Source: Calocera cornea HHB12733 (Eukaryota; Basidiomycota; Dacrymycetes; Dacrymycetales; Dacrymycetaceae). From it: DNA of 64,000 nt. The translations under genes were made by a program, and so were the position numbers. The notes below the pieces were generated by a model, which worked only from the letters and a program-made list of their open reading frames with translations, did not search any database and was not told where the DNA came from. Positions 47,217-58,327 of the stretch are shown in pieces. Every line of letters begins with the position of its first letter. Position 1 is the stretch's first letter. The stretch is from contig KV423921.1 in the NCBI GenBank assembly GCA_001632435.1, positions 66,460 to 130,459 on the forward strand, read 5' to 3'.

Positions 47217-49364
47217 TCAGTAGCCTTCGACAGTCATCAACCGATCGAATTGGTTGACATTCATCTTGGTGAGGCCCTTTGCCCATTCTTGGATGAACTG
47301 CCGGGCCTTGTTGTAGACTTTGCGAGAGTACTTCTTCGCGAAGTGTTCGTGCTGGATACCTTCGTCCCGCTCGCGCAGAATGTAACATACCATCTTGTGG
47401 GCGACCGGGATGATGTCCTCCTCGGTGTAGCCAGCATAGTGAACAAGGGTAGGGGTCTACCGATACACAGTCAGTTTAAGTGATTTAGGAAGATGAAGGC
47501 GCGTACCCAATGCCCACGGCGGAGGATGCGGCGAGCAAGCCAAATGGACGCGGCGCTCGCCAGGCTTGGGGTGACGGCGATGAGGTTCCAATCGAGGCTA
47601 GCCATCTCGACAAAGTACTTGGCCAGCGTCCTCGAGTTGATATCGTAGTCATCAGCCTTGCTGACACGACGAAGGAAGCTCATCGGGCCGGGGTAAGAGA
47701 GGTCGAAGTTGATGCTCTTCAGGATGTAAGCTTCAGCTTGGAGGATGGATCGATCATCGTATCCGGCATCGCAGCACTTGACAAGGTCCGACACGGTGGG
47801 ATAATGCATCTCTTCGTACTTGGCGGCAAGGTACAGGGCCGAGACACCAACAAGCTGGAACTTGACCAGGGATACGACCCTTACCGAGAGGAAACGGTCG
47901 ACGATGTTGATGCAGAGGAACAGAGTTTCGGGAAGCATCCGGAAAGAGCCGTGGACCTGGACGAGCCAGTCTACAAGCACGTCACGGAACTTCCAAGTCA
48001 ACTCCTTTTGCGTGTCCATGTAGTTGGGGTTGGGCATGTTGGTCAACTACGGGGATGTCAAAACCCAAAATATATGCGCATATTTTTCACGAAATACGCA
48101 CCTCAGCCCTTCTCATGTACTCGAAGATCTCGTCTGCGTACTCGCTGACCATCATGGGATCTCCAGAATCTTGTTCATCGAGATCTTCCCAGTCCTGGGG
48201 AAGGACGCGCACAGTCTCGATGACCTCGAGCTATAGCAAAGCATGTTAACGATATCTCAGACTGGAATACAATTCCCACCTTCTCACTGATGATATCCTC
48301 GACCAGTGCAGAAGACCTCGAAGTGGAGGCAGACGCCGTATGGGCCGTCTTTCGCTTGACCTCCCGCTTCTGTACGACGAGGTTCTCCAGGGCCTTTGCT
48401 CTCGGATGCCGAGGCTGCAGGGCATCAGTCTCGTCAGCATCCATGCTGCTGGTGCGGCGCTTCTTGACAGGCGCGCCCTCATCCTGCTCGTCCTCATCTC
48501 CGGCGAGCTGGGGAGCGATAACAGGCCTGGGCGCAACAAGGACCTTACTTCGGCGAACGGCCGCATTGCCAGCAATGGGGCGTGCAGTGCCGTTCGTCAC
48601 CGCAGACGTCGTGCGAGCGCGCAAAGGTTGATGAGTTGCCGCAGTCAAGGTGGATTTGGCGACAGATGTCGTGGAGGGTGCAGCCGTTGACAGGCGCGAC
48701 GGGCCACGGCCAGGAACCTGAGGGCGGATGGGGATACCAGAATGCATCTCAGGCGGATCAATCTCCATCGCGTCCGCATCATCATCACCCTGAGCTTCCT
48801 CTGGTATGTCTGAGACAGGGGCAGCCTGGGACTTCTGGGCTGGCGCAGTGACGGTGTTGGCTCGAGTCCGACGCGTTGGGGGACGGATGGCGGTCGGCTG
48901 GATGGGTTCGGCAGACGTGGGACGTGTGCTCGAGCTAATGGAGCTGGCCGCTCTTTGACGAGCAAGGAGGGTGGTACGCGTGGTGGCCGATCCAGGCTTC
49001 GTGATGGCCTTCTTCGACCCCTCTGCCCCGTCCTCCTTGATGCCGCCAAGCTTCGTCTCGCCAACATTGGTGACGGGTCCCAGTGCCGTCCTCTTCTTCG
49101 TGGTTGTCGTAGTCGTGCTCTTCGTCACATCGCTGAGTACTGACTTGCCCGCTGCGGAGGTTGAACGAGGACGCAGCCCAGTAAGGTTGTCTTTGGCGCC
49201 AGCAGTGGCGGTGCGAGCAGATCGTGCGGCAGCGAGCGAGGGCACCGCGTTTTCATCGCTGACGGGGTTTGCGCGGGTGCCGCGAGTTCTCCTCTGTACA
49301 GGACACAATCAGGGATGGATCCAGCAGAACAAGAGACGTGGCTACGGACGTTCACGGCTGCCAT
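47217..49364 (-). CDS. Mitotic B-type cyclin
   Basis: Five exons (49364-49350, 49293-48280, 48230-48102, 48046-47507, 47456-47217) give 645 aa. It is a regulatory subunit of the cyclin-dependent kinase that drives mitosis. The N-terminal 300 residues are disordered and rich in Ser, Thr, Ala and Arg, and contain a destruction box RxxLxxxxN ('RTALGPVTN', residues 73-81), the signal for anaphase-promoting complex. The cyclin box follows, with 'FRDVLVDWLVQVH', 'CINIVDRFLS', 'LVGVSALYLAAKYEE', and the second fold with 'ASIWLARRIL'. A five-codon first exon and canonical introns are seen. Confidence 0.93.
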
Positions 49365-49992
49365 GATGTATCGCCTCTAACAATGTTGGCTGGGGTGAGA
49401 CGACGGGATGTGGATGGATTATGATCGAGTAAAGGGATACAGCGGGATTAATGTGGTGGGTGGGGAGGGGGAGGGGGATGCTGTAATGACACGGAGGGAG
49501 GGAGGAGAGAAGGATGGAGGGCTGTAGCGTCGTCGTTGGAAGCAGTCCCACACCAACCGTTCATTCACCCAGCTCGTCACATCCTTCACACTCCGGATGC
49601 AAACCCGAGCGCGACGCCTCTCCAACACGCCGTCACGTGCAGAGTGACTTTCGGTGCGTGATCACAGATGCTTCCGCCATCCGCTCCCGCCTCATCACGA
49701 CGCGTCGGGTTGCTTTGTTTGGCCGCACTTCCCACGGGATGTACGGTGGACTGTATCCTCCGTAGTGCAGAGCGCTAAGGTTACACATTCCCTCTGGTGG
49801 CTGGGTGTCATCTGGATGGAATTTGCAAGCGATTCAATCTATAACATGATCCCCACCCAAGTCAATCAGCTTTCCGCCTCGGCTCGGACTGCGGTAGAAC
49901 AATAACAATCGCACATACACAAGATGGCAAACGGTCCCGCCTCACTCATGATTAGATGTCTATGGGATACAATGCCACATCGAAATCTGATA
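49365..49992. other. Intergenic region, cyclin promoter
   Basis: 5' flank of the cyclin gene and 3' flank of the orphan gene. The part next to the cyclin start is G/A-rich (about 49455-49515). No gene is supported. Confidence 0.4.
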
Positions 49993-51000
49993 TCAATGGA
50001 CCCAACCGTCCTCCTTCTTGACAACGACAGCCTGCTCGGGCTCCTCGAGTTTCACACATTTCTCCACGGGAGCGGAATATGTCCTATAATAAGCCGGATC
50101 GGATCCCGGATAGTAGGAACCGCCGACCGTGGGGTACGGATAGCGAGCTGACGCGGGGTATGCGTATCTCGCTGGTGTCGCATATAAATAAGGTGCCGTC
50201 GCAGGAGCAGGGACTGACTGGCCATTCCAGGGCAGACCGGGACCAATAGGGGACGCTGGAAAGGACGAGTATCCCGGAACCTGGACCGGGCTGCCCAGAG
50301 GCACCAGTTCATACGAGGTCAACGCCGAGGCCGTGAATGCCGCCGTAGTCGGAGTGCCGGCGGTTCGTCCGCGATGTCCAGCAGCTTCTCCGTGAGAGAT
50401 GTGGTCGGACCACTGCTCCAACACGACCATTGTGCTGGGATCGATCAAGCCCTTCCGCTCGAGAGTCCCAGCAATACGCTCGACCCATACGAAGCAAGGG
50501 CATGCCTTGTAATGCTCCTGATCGGCCGAGTCGCCAGGCATGGTTGACTTGATGGTGCGCTCGACGGTGATGTGCTTCCTGTCCACATCTCCGTCGTACG
50601 AGAGATGCGCGACCGGGAAGGTTCTCTCTGGCCAGCCTCCCTTGTAGACATGCGGCTTGTCGTACTTCCACCACTTCAAGGGCGCGAAGGGTTGTTTGAG
50701 CTTGTAGCTGAAGACGGCCATTTCGTCCCAATGAATCATCAAGTATCCCCAGTGATAGTGAGTCTCCTTAACGCCAGTGTTTTCGTCCCGTTGAGCGGTC
50801 GTGTCAAACAGAGTCAGGTACAGTGTAAGACAGATGCCCGGAGATGGTCTTGGCGGGCAGTTGGAGCATGACGGTCTGATTACACGCACTCTGGGCATGT
50901 CAGAGGCTGTTTGTAACATACAAATCAGCAGCGCTCGATTCTGATACGACGGACGCTTACAGTGACAATTCTCCGAGAGGGCAAGGCTAGCTTTCATGTT
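49993..51000 (-). CDS. Orphan protein, unknown function
   Basis: Two exons (51000-50961, 50906-49993) give 317 aa. The N-terminal half has a compact, aromatic-rich segment ('HYHWGYLMIHWDEMA', 'PLKWWKYDKPHVYKGGW', 'HITVERTIKSTMPGD', 'CPCFVWVERIAGTLERKG') that looks like a folded domain. The C-terminal half is a Tyr/Pro/Ala/Ser-rich tail with repeated Tyr-Pro units, ending in acidic and Lys-rich residues. No signal peptide. ATGs at 51057 and 51075 are in frame, but a TATAATGTATATA element (about 51065-51077, minus strand) makes the ATG at 51000 more likely. I recognise no family. Confidence 0.65.
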   Translation of the reverse strand, partial: NMKASLALSENCHCKRPSYQNRALLICMLQTASDMPRVRVIRPSCSNCPPRPSPGICLTLYLTLFDTTAQRDENTGVKETHYHWGYLMIHWDEMAVFSYKLKQPFAPLKWWKYDKPHVYKGGWPERTFPVAHLSYDGDVDRKHITVERTIKSTMPGDSADQEHYKACPCFVWVERIAGTLERKGLIDPSTMVVLEQWSDHISHGEAAGHRGRTAGTPTTAAFTASALTSYELVPLGSPVQVPGYSSFPASPIGPGLPWNGQSVPAPATAPYLYATPARYAYPASARYPYPTVGGSYYPGSDPAYYRTYSAPVEKCVKLEEPEQAVVVKKEDGWVH

Positions 51001-51555
51001 TCTGTTTCCACAACGTCTGTTGAGGTGGATCGATGTCTGCAGCGGCTCCGTCTCCATTGATGAGACTATATACATTATACGACCGATGTCGCAGCCTCAT
51101 CGTCGGCAGTTTACTCCTGATGCCCACGGGATTGCGCAGAGGCAACGGGTGTCATGGCTCCATCGTCCGTATTAATTCCAACGGGAGTGTGAGGCGGCCT
51201 CGGCTAAGCGAGTTGACCGTGGTGGAAAGGCAACGAGGCCGGCTAAATCAACTACGCCGGAGGATCGACGCACGCAGGCGGCCCGTGGTAAAATCACGAG
51301 CAAGCCCGATGCCACACTCAGTTCTGGAGTACATCGACAGTTGTTCCACAGAGAAACCATGGGCCAGTTACGTTAAGCGAGCAAGCTAGAAGCAGTCAGC
51401 TTGAATTGCAGGGCGTGGCGGTAGGTAGTAAAGAACTGGCGTGACCATTGTTCCTTCGAGTTCGCTGGGCGAAATACCTCCGCTCTCCTGCCAGGGACGC
51501 TGCCGGTTTTGGCTTCCTTCGCTACCCTTGTTGGCATACACCTCGGAAAAGGTGC
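51001..51555. other. Divergent promoter region (orphan / SAM50)
   Basis: Contains the presumed minus-strand TATA element at about 51065-51077. No gene is supported. Confidence 0.4.
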
Positions 51556-53339
51556 ATGGACGGCCAAGCCGATCCGCAGGTACGCGTTATCCGAGCTTTC
51601 GAGGTGGTTCGGTACTGATGGAGCCGCGGAATTGATAGGCGCCGCCATTGAAGCCGCCATTGCAGTCGACGGCGTATGGCGAGCCCCCCGCCGGCCTCAG
51701 CTTCGAAGAACTCCGCGCTTGGTATGAGCAACGAGCCGAGCTTCGCCTACGAGGGCAGTACGAGAGCGCAGTCAGGGGTATTGTAGATCTTGTACGTTGG
51801 ATTGTTATCTGAATTCGATTGCCGGCTGACACTGTCGTATAGCTCGACGATGCGGGTAGCGCACCCCTGAAGCTCACAGCGCTCCGGATCACCGCTCCTC
51901 ACACGAGCCAAGCATTCCTCGATACCCTCCTCACCCCCTATCTCACCCCCTCTCCAAGTCCAGAGTCTGGCTATCCTACTCTGCGCTCCGTTCTGCGGCA
52001 AACACGGGACGTGACGCAAGCACTTTCCGCGACGAATATCTTCTCTTCTCTGCAGCCCACACTCGTTCGATCTCTTTCGCCTCTCGCGGAGCCTGGCGAT
52101 GTCGAACTCCTCGTTATGGCCAAAGAGCGCGGTCGACGATTCCTAAAGGGAGAGACAAATGTGGGAAATTCGGAGGCGTCCGGTTCGCTCACCGGCAGAT
52201 TGTTCAACACTCTGGGCTATGGGGACTCGCTGTCTCTCGTCGTGTCCACGGGTACACGAACGAGGCGGAGCTACGAAGGTTCCTTCGATGCGCCTCTTGT
52301 GAACCTCGCTAGGATATTGCCAGGCGCGAAGGAAGGTGGGAAAGGCAAGCCTGGCTGGGAACTGAGCACGAGGGCCGAGGCCGGGCTGTGGGAGTACGAG
52401 AGGGACTGGACGAGCTGGGTGGGCTGCTGGGAACGACAGAAGGGCGGGCGGTTCGGTCTCTCGGTCAGTATGTCTCTTGAGTCATGGGACATATGGGTTG
52501 ATAGAGACTCTGCAGACACGCACACCTCTTGGTAACCACACGCTGTCATATTCCTTCGTGTCTCGACGAATCCATTCACTGGCTTCAGCCGCGTCCCTTT
52601 CAACCCGCTTTTCGGCTGGAAGCAGCCTCAAGTCCTCCATCTCGCACACCTTGTCACACTCGGACCCGGATAAGAGCTGGGGCTACCGTTTTGCACAAGA
52701 ACTCGCTGGCTTAGGTGGAGACGCCAAGTTCTTTCGCTCAGAAGCCGACTTCTCGCGCCTACTACCCTTAACAAGCAGTTTGGTGAGCTCCGTCGGCACC
52801 CACATTATCACACATACTTACACATTGTAGTCCGCTTCCTTCACCACGCGCACTGCTTTCCTTCATCCCCTGTCGTCCACGCCAATCCCTCTCTCCGACC
52901 GCCTCTTCCTGGGTGGACCTACTTCGGTCCGTATGTTCGGCATGAACCGAATGGGACCGCACGATGGCTGTATGCTATGTGCCTCCCCGCCACCAAGAAC
53001 GAACTAACATTTGACACAGTGGATGCGACTGGAGGTGAGATATCCCTCTCTGCCGGGCTTTCCCTGCTGGGAAAGTTCCCCGGACGCGCGCGCGATTGGC
53101 CACTCCAGTGGCATCTCTTCACCAACGCCGGTTCGCTCGGTCGCCTGTTGCCCGGCGATCAGGCCCTCGACGCCATCCAAAAAACATTGAGCAGACCATC
53201 TGTATCTGTCGGTCTTGGCCTAGTGGGGAAACTGGACGCGATACGGATAGAGATGAACCTGGGCTTGCCGCTGGTCGCCGCAAAAGGCGAAGGACTGTCG
53301 CGCGGGTGGAGTGTTGGTATCGGACTGGAGTTCCTGTAG
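51556..53339 (+). CDS. SAM50: Mitochondrial outer-membrane sorting and assembly protein SAM50
   Basis: Six exons (51556-51579, 51639-51791, 51843-52463, 52516-52782, 52831-52969, 53020-53339) give 507 aa. SAM50/Tob55 is the Omp85-family barrel that inserts beta-barrel proteins into the mitochondrial outer membrane. Its strongest marker is 'FLGGPTSVRMFGMNRMGP', the conserved loop 6 region. The N-terminal part forms a POTRA-like domain ('LKLTALRITAPHTS'), and the protein ends in a beta-signal-like strand ('SVGIGLEFL'). The first exon codes for eight residues; its ATG gives the only frame-consistent start through the splice at 51580-51638. Confidence 0.9.
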
Positions 53340-53618
53340 GGTTCGATAATATAGCATTGATAGTAATCCTCATGCCGTTGATTTTCTGAGGGATATGGGA
53401 GCTCAGATGAATGAAGAATGTGTATGCATTACAACGTGTGGTGATTGCCTCGCCCTCAGCATCTCAGCCGCATTAGAATTCGAAGATGCGAATGTATGAG
53501 CTTGCCCAGTAGGTTGAGGACTGGGAGCATCTTATCTCCCACCTCGAAGCACCATTTCTCTATCGCCTAATGCCCGCTCCTTCGTAAAACAACCCCGTCC
53601 CCGGCCCTCGACGCCTGA

Positions 53619-54086
53619 TCAGCGTGCCCTAATCAGCAGCTCCCCGCTCTTCTTCGCTCGAACCGCGTCCCGTATCTCCATCCAGATCCTCTTCCCTCGT
53701 CCGTCCTTCGTCTGTATTATCGCAATCTCCCCAATCGACATTGGCCTGACGTAGTTCGATCTCCTTCCTGTTGCCAAGAGGTAGAGGTCGTCCGCACTGC
53801 AGTACACCTTCTTGCTCGGTTTTGAAACGAGCTCGACAGCGTTCAGTACGCTCATGTCGTCCCGGTATTTGAGCTGAGCCCATATCCTCCGGTCTTGCTC
53901 GGAGGAGGTGAGGAAAGTGGTTGGTTCGGGCGAGTCCTTGCTGCCTCTTGAGACGGAGGAGAGGAAGCCGTGTCGGAGGAGGAGGGAGAGCATGGCGAGG
54001 TTCTCGGCATTGTAGAGGAGGGGTACAAGCGAGTGTCGGGCGCGGAAGGCGTTTGTTAATGTCGAGCAGAATACGTGGGGTAACAT
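53619..54086 (-). CDS. MRPS8: Mitochondrial small-subunit ribosomal protein uS8m
   Basis: Single exon, 155 aa. The N-terminal segment 'TLTNAFRARHSLVPLLYN' and the C-terminal 'MSIGEIAIIQTKDG' are typical of S8, which binds the central domain of 12S/16S-type rRNA. An Arg/Lys-rich end completes it. In-frame ATGs further upstream exist, but the conserved domain begins directly after this one. The gene is head-to-head with ARP6, with 214 bases between starts. Confidence 0.9.
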   Translation of the reverse strand: MLPHVFCSTLTNAFRARHSLVPLLYNAENLAMLSLLLRHGFLSSVSRGSKDSPEPTTFLTSSEQDRRIWAQLKYRDDMSVLNAVELVSKPSKKVYCSADDLYLLATGRRSNYVRPMSIGEIAIIQTKDGRGKRIWMEIRDAVRAKKSGELLIRAR

Positions 54087-54300
54087 GATGGGCGCCGAGG
54101 TACACGAGCGGTCTCCCGCCCAAACGCACAGTCGAGGAGCTGAACGGTCGTGCTGCTGAAGGGAGGACGAGCAGGTCAGGAAGTTCAGAAGTTTTGCCTC
54201 CGCTACCGTGCTTCTTCTCAGCGGCACCCTTAGACGCGCACGATCATCCGACTATGAACGCGCACCCATAGCGTGAACTTGCCGCTGTACATCTTTTCTC
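54087..54300. promoter_or_regulatory. Short bidirectional promoter uS8m / ARP6
   Basis: Only 214 bases separate two divergent start codons, so both promoters and both leaders must lie here. No TATA box is obvious. Confidence 0.55.
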
Positions 54301-56130
54301 ATGGCGCCTCCTGTATTCATTCTCGACAATGGCGCTTCGACAATCAAATGCGGCTTCGCACACCTCAACCCGAAGCCGCGACTCATACCCAACCGCGTCG
54401 CGCGTCTGACCAAGGGATACCGACAGCTCTTCATTGCTGATGAGCTTGAGAAGTGCACTGCTTGGGAGGACCTGCATTGGAGAATGCCATTCGAAAGGGT
54501 GCGCTTGCCTATTTTAAATATGCTTGGGAGGGAGCTAATGACACCGCAAAGGACAGGGTATACTCACCAACTGGGACATTGAGAAGGTCGTTTGGGATCG
54601 AGTGTTCTCACCCGGTGTGATGAACGTATGCCACTTCAGCTCCCCTCTGCCTGAATGACTGTGCTCAGTACGTGCCAGGTTGATCCGAGCGAGTCCTCAC
54701 TACTCGTTACCGAACCGCCCTTAGATCTGCCGAATGTCAGCACAACGTATGACCAGATGGTGTTTGAAGAGTACGAGTTCTGTTCCTACTACCGATGCTC
54801 ATGTACGTGTCTGTACCCCACATTCCCCATTTTGCTTATACGCTAGGGCAGCTGCCGCGTTGATACCTCATGGCAAACTGTACGGCCCGAAGATGCCCGA
54901 AGCCGCGATTCTCGTGGAATCTGGCCACTCCTTCACCCACGTTACGCCGATATTACGTGGTGTGCCTGTCCCAGCGGGGATACGCCGGTCCGTCCCCCGG
55001 ATCTGCGCACCGGATCATACATTCTGACATATGAGCAGCATCGATATTGGCGGACACATGATGACGAACCACCTGAAAACGATGCTGTCGTTCCGACAAT
55101 TCGAGATGATGGACTTGGGATGGGTAGTGGAGGATATCAAGCACAAGCTCTGCTATGTGTCGCAGGACTTCAAGGCAGATATTGAAGCGGCGCAGTATGT
55201 TACCCTCAGCACGTCCTACCGATTCTTGAAGCTCACATTCACAACAGCGCCACACAACCGAGAGGGTCAGATGGCAAGATCCTGCCAAATCCACTAGAAC
55301 GGTCGTACGTGTTGCCCGATTTAGCAACAGAGAAGCTCGGCCATTCTCTTCCTGCCGGCCGTTCCCGATCGCCGACGCGGCCCGACCACCCCGCTGTTCG
55401 GCTGAACAACGAGCGGTTCTCGATCCCCGAACTGCTGTTCCGCCCGAGCAACATCGGCCTGAACCAAGCTGGTCTGGCCGAATGCGTGTATCAGGCGGTC
55501 AGCGCGCTTCCTGAGGAGGCACGTGCCCTTGCATGGTGCAACATCGGTGTTATTGGGGGAAACACGCTGTTTGAGGGGTTTGCTGAGAGACTCGAGAGTG
55601 AGATCCGTCCGCGAGCCCCGGCGCATTTGAAGGTCACGATTCACGAAGCAGAGGAGTGAGTCGTGTCTTCAACTCGACCGTGCATGATACTAACCGATTC
55701 CAGTCCGATCACATGCACGTACACCTCCGCCGTGCCGTTCGCGAAGAGTAAAGCCTTCCAACAAGTTGCCGTCACTAGGCAGCAATATGAAGAAGTGGGA
55801 TCTTCTGGCCTTCGCCGCTTGTTCGCGGGGGAGAAACGCACGTCTGTCACGCCCGTGCCGCAAACTACCTCTGCGAAACGGAAAGCTGAAGTGGTGGTGG
55901 AAAAGGGGGAGGAGGAGGAGGAGGAGAAGGAGGAGGAAGAAGCTGAGGATCCAGAAGAGGAGGAGGAGCAAGAGCTAGTCGTTGTAAAGCTAGGCAGGAC
56001 ACGCTCCAATCGGCCATCGACGGGCGCTGGCAAGGCTGGCGCTAGTCGCAGAAAGTCAGGATCAGGATCAGCCACCCCAGCACCTGCTGTCCCGACCCGA
56101 CCCACGAGATCTCGAACAAAGGCGTCCTGA
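54301..56130 (+). CDS. ARP6: Actin-related protein ARP6 with charged C-terminal extension
   Basis: Seven exons (54301-54498, 54557-54625, 54679-54802, 54852-54987, 55039-55194, 55248-55655, 55704-56130) give 505 aa. ARP6 is a subunit of the SWR1 chromatin remodeller, which exchanges H2A.Z. The actin fold starts with 'ILDNGASTIKCGFA', followed by 'YRQLFIADELEKC', 'GILTNWDIEKVVWDRVF', 'IRRIDIGGHMMTNHLK' and 'NIGVIGGNTLFEGFAERLESE'. After the fold comes an atypical tail: a Glu-rich run (about 55908-55976) and then an Arg/Lys/Ser/Pro-rich end. Exon 4 uses the second of two close AG acceptors to keep the frame. Confidence 0.92.
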
Positions 56131-56422
56131 TGTTCCAGACAAGAATCCAGCCGTTGTAGCACTAGCATTGCATCGTGACAATATATTCGCGGTATAATTC
56201 TAGACTGGTCATTGTCCCGAACGCAGATCTGAGACCGTGCCGTCGGCACGCCAGACAAGCGAAGGTCGCGTGAGGCGTGGTTGCCAAGCGCGCGCCATGC
56301 GGCGCCTGAGCGCATTGGGTGGGGGTTTATAACTGGCCCACTGCCTCGCTGGGGCCCCACAGTCGGGCGCCGGTGAAGCTCACTCCCCAATACCCGCTTC
56401 TGCTTCTGCCTTTTGTTGTACG

Positions 56423-56821
56423 ATGTTTGAAGAGCGGTATGCCATACTTAGGGACAGTTACGAGCAGCTGGGCCTGAAAGAGGTGTGCGCACATTCTATC
56501 CCACAAAACGCGTGCAACCTTGCTCATTGTTCAATGTAGGGCGTGTCCATTGACACGGTCAAGTCGACATACCGCAGTCTCGCACTCAAGCTGCACCCCG
56601 ACAAGAACCTCGCCAACCCTTCCTCCACCCCGCAATTCCAGGCTCTCAGCGAAGCCTACGAGCGAGTGATGGAACATATCCTTAGCTCCGACATCAATGT
56701 CGGTGGGAAGGGGAGCGGATTCGGTCCGCCCAATGGATTCTATAGCTTTGGCTTAGGTGGGGGAAGAGGTCCTGCGAGACCTGGCAGGCCGCAGCAGCAG
56801 GCGCAGCCTGCACGGCGGTGA
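56423..56821 (+). CDS. Small J-domain protein (113 aa)
   Basis: Two exons (56423-56482, 56540-56821) give 113 aa. A J domain fills most of it: 'YEQLGLKEGVSIDTVKS' leads into 'YRSLALKLHPDKN' with the essential His-Pro-Asp. The C-terminus is Gly-rich and then Pro/Gln/Arg-rich. J proteins stimulate Hsp70 ATPases. No membrane or signal segment is seen, so it is probably cytosolic or nuclear. The partner Hsp70 is unknown. Confidence 0.85.
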
Positions 56822-57057
56822 GGAGGTCGATGGGAGTTTGGTGGACTTCAGGGAGACACGCCATTTTGTATACCTGTATCCATCGCATGGGTATGATTGC
56901 GATACCTACCGTCACCTATGGATAATGCTGTAATACTGTAAAGTACCTCGGGGTCGAGACGAAACCTGGATGACTCGCAGTCATTGAAAAGTCGGAAGCG
57001 AAGTTAGTCCGCTACCGCTGAGCTGGTCGCGCACGCGTCTCTTGTGCATCGTCCGCC

Positions 57058-58327
57058 ATGGCCCCCTCCGCTGACCCGCCGCCCGAAACGAACGGCGCAT
57101 CATCATCCAAGGAACCGCTCACGCTGTATGAAGTATCGACACAGTACAAGCATTGGCGCTTCTCAGCGGCTCAGCTGGAGGAGAGGCGGCGGAGGATGAA
57201 CGAGGTCGCTGTGAACGCGATTCGACAGGTGCACGAAGCCGAGGAGGTGCGCATGTGGCCTTCATCCTAACCTCATCATACTCACCCTGATGTAGGAGGG
57301 TTCCAGCTGTCGGATATCCTTCTTGACCTTTGATGAGGAGCTGCTTCTCGTCAAGCAGTATTTGACGACTATCCCGAAGATGTGCAAGCTGCATCAGTTC
57401 CCGGAGGAGGTCGAGGCCACGGCGATGAGCTTTCTCAAGCGCTTCTATCTCAAGAACACCGTGATGGACTGGCATCCGCGGAATGTAATGTATGAGCCAT
57501 CAACACGGATCTGTGGTTATGATTCTAATGATGGAAATGTAGGTTGACCGCCATATATCTCGCCACCAAAACCACGAATAACCCGATGGCAATCGACCAG
57601 TACGTTGCCAATATCCCGCGAACGACGGCGAACGACGTGCTGGAGCTTGAGTTCCTAGTGGCTCAAAGTCTAAACTTCCAGCTTGCGGTGTGGGGTGCGC
57701 ACAGGGCAGCATGGGGCATTTGGCTGGATTTGCAGGTGCGTCCTCGCATAGACTCTTGCCAAGTTGAGGCTGATACACCATCGCAGACGCTACCCGAATG
57801 GAACAAAGAAGCTGCACAGGGCGCTTATGCAGTCGCCGACGAATACGTCAGTGTATCTCGGCTGACGGATGCCGAGTTCATCTACGCACCATCGCAAATC
57901 GCAGCTGCGGCGTGGCATCTCGCAGACCCGGCGCTGTTGGAGAAGTGGCTTGCTGCGAAGGGCGAGTCTGGTGCATTACCCTTGATCAAGACGATCGCCT
58001 CTTTGATTGAGAAAGAAGGGAAGGCTCCTAACCTGGCCGTGGCGAAGGACGTTGATGCCAGGCTGAGGATATGCAAGAACCCGGAGAAGGTTGAGGGGAG
58101 CAAAGCGTATGTTTCAACTTCGGGCCAGTACGAACCCGTCTCTAATCGTGCACAGATATCTACGGCGACAGGCTGAGCAGCAGGAGGAAGCTACGGCCAA
58201 GCGGCAGAAGAAAGCGGAGCGAGCTGCGAAGGCGCTCGCGGATGATCCATTCGCTTCGGTACCCATCGACGGTGCCGAGCAGAATGGTACCAAGATAGGA
58301 GAGTTCGACATGGATGACGACGATTGA
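57058..58327 (+). CDS. CCL1: Cyclin H, TFIIH kinase module subunit
   Basis: Five exons (57058-57246, 57296-57489, 57543-57735, 57787-58106, 58156-58327) give 355 aa. Cyclin H activates the CDK7-type kinase that phosphorylates RNA polymerase II. Landmarks: 'STQYKHWRFS' and 'LEERRRRMN' at the N-terminus, 'LTFDEELLLVKQYL', 'FLKRFYLKNTVMDWHPR', 'LTAIYLATKT', 'ELEFLVAQSLNFQL', and 'YAPSQIAAAAWHLA'. The C-terminal part is a Lys/Ala-rich helix and an acidic end. The second intron donor is GTATGA at 57490, which gives the conserved Asn-Val-Met-Leu-Thr join. Confidence 0.93.

Noticed and set aside
56950..57040. tRNA-like A-box (minus strand, 'AGCTCAGCGGTAG') upstream of cyclin H
   Set aside because: The D stem does not pair properly, and no B-box or full cloverleaf could be folded; part of it is a simple hairpin.
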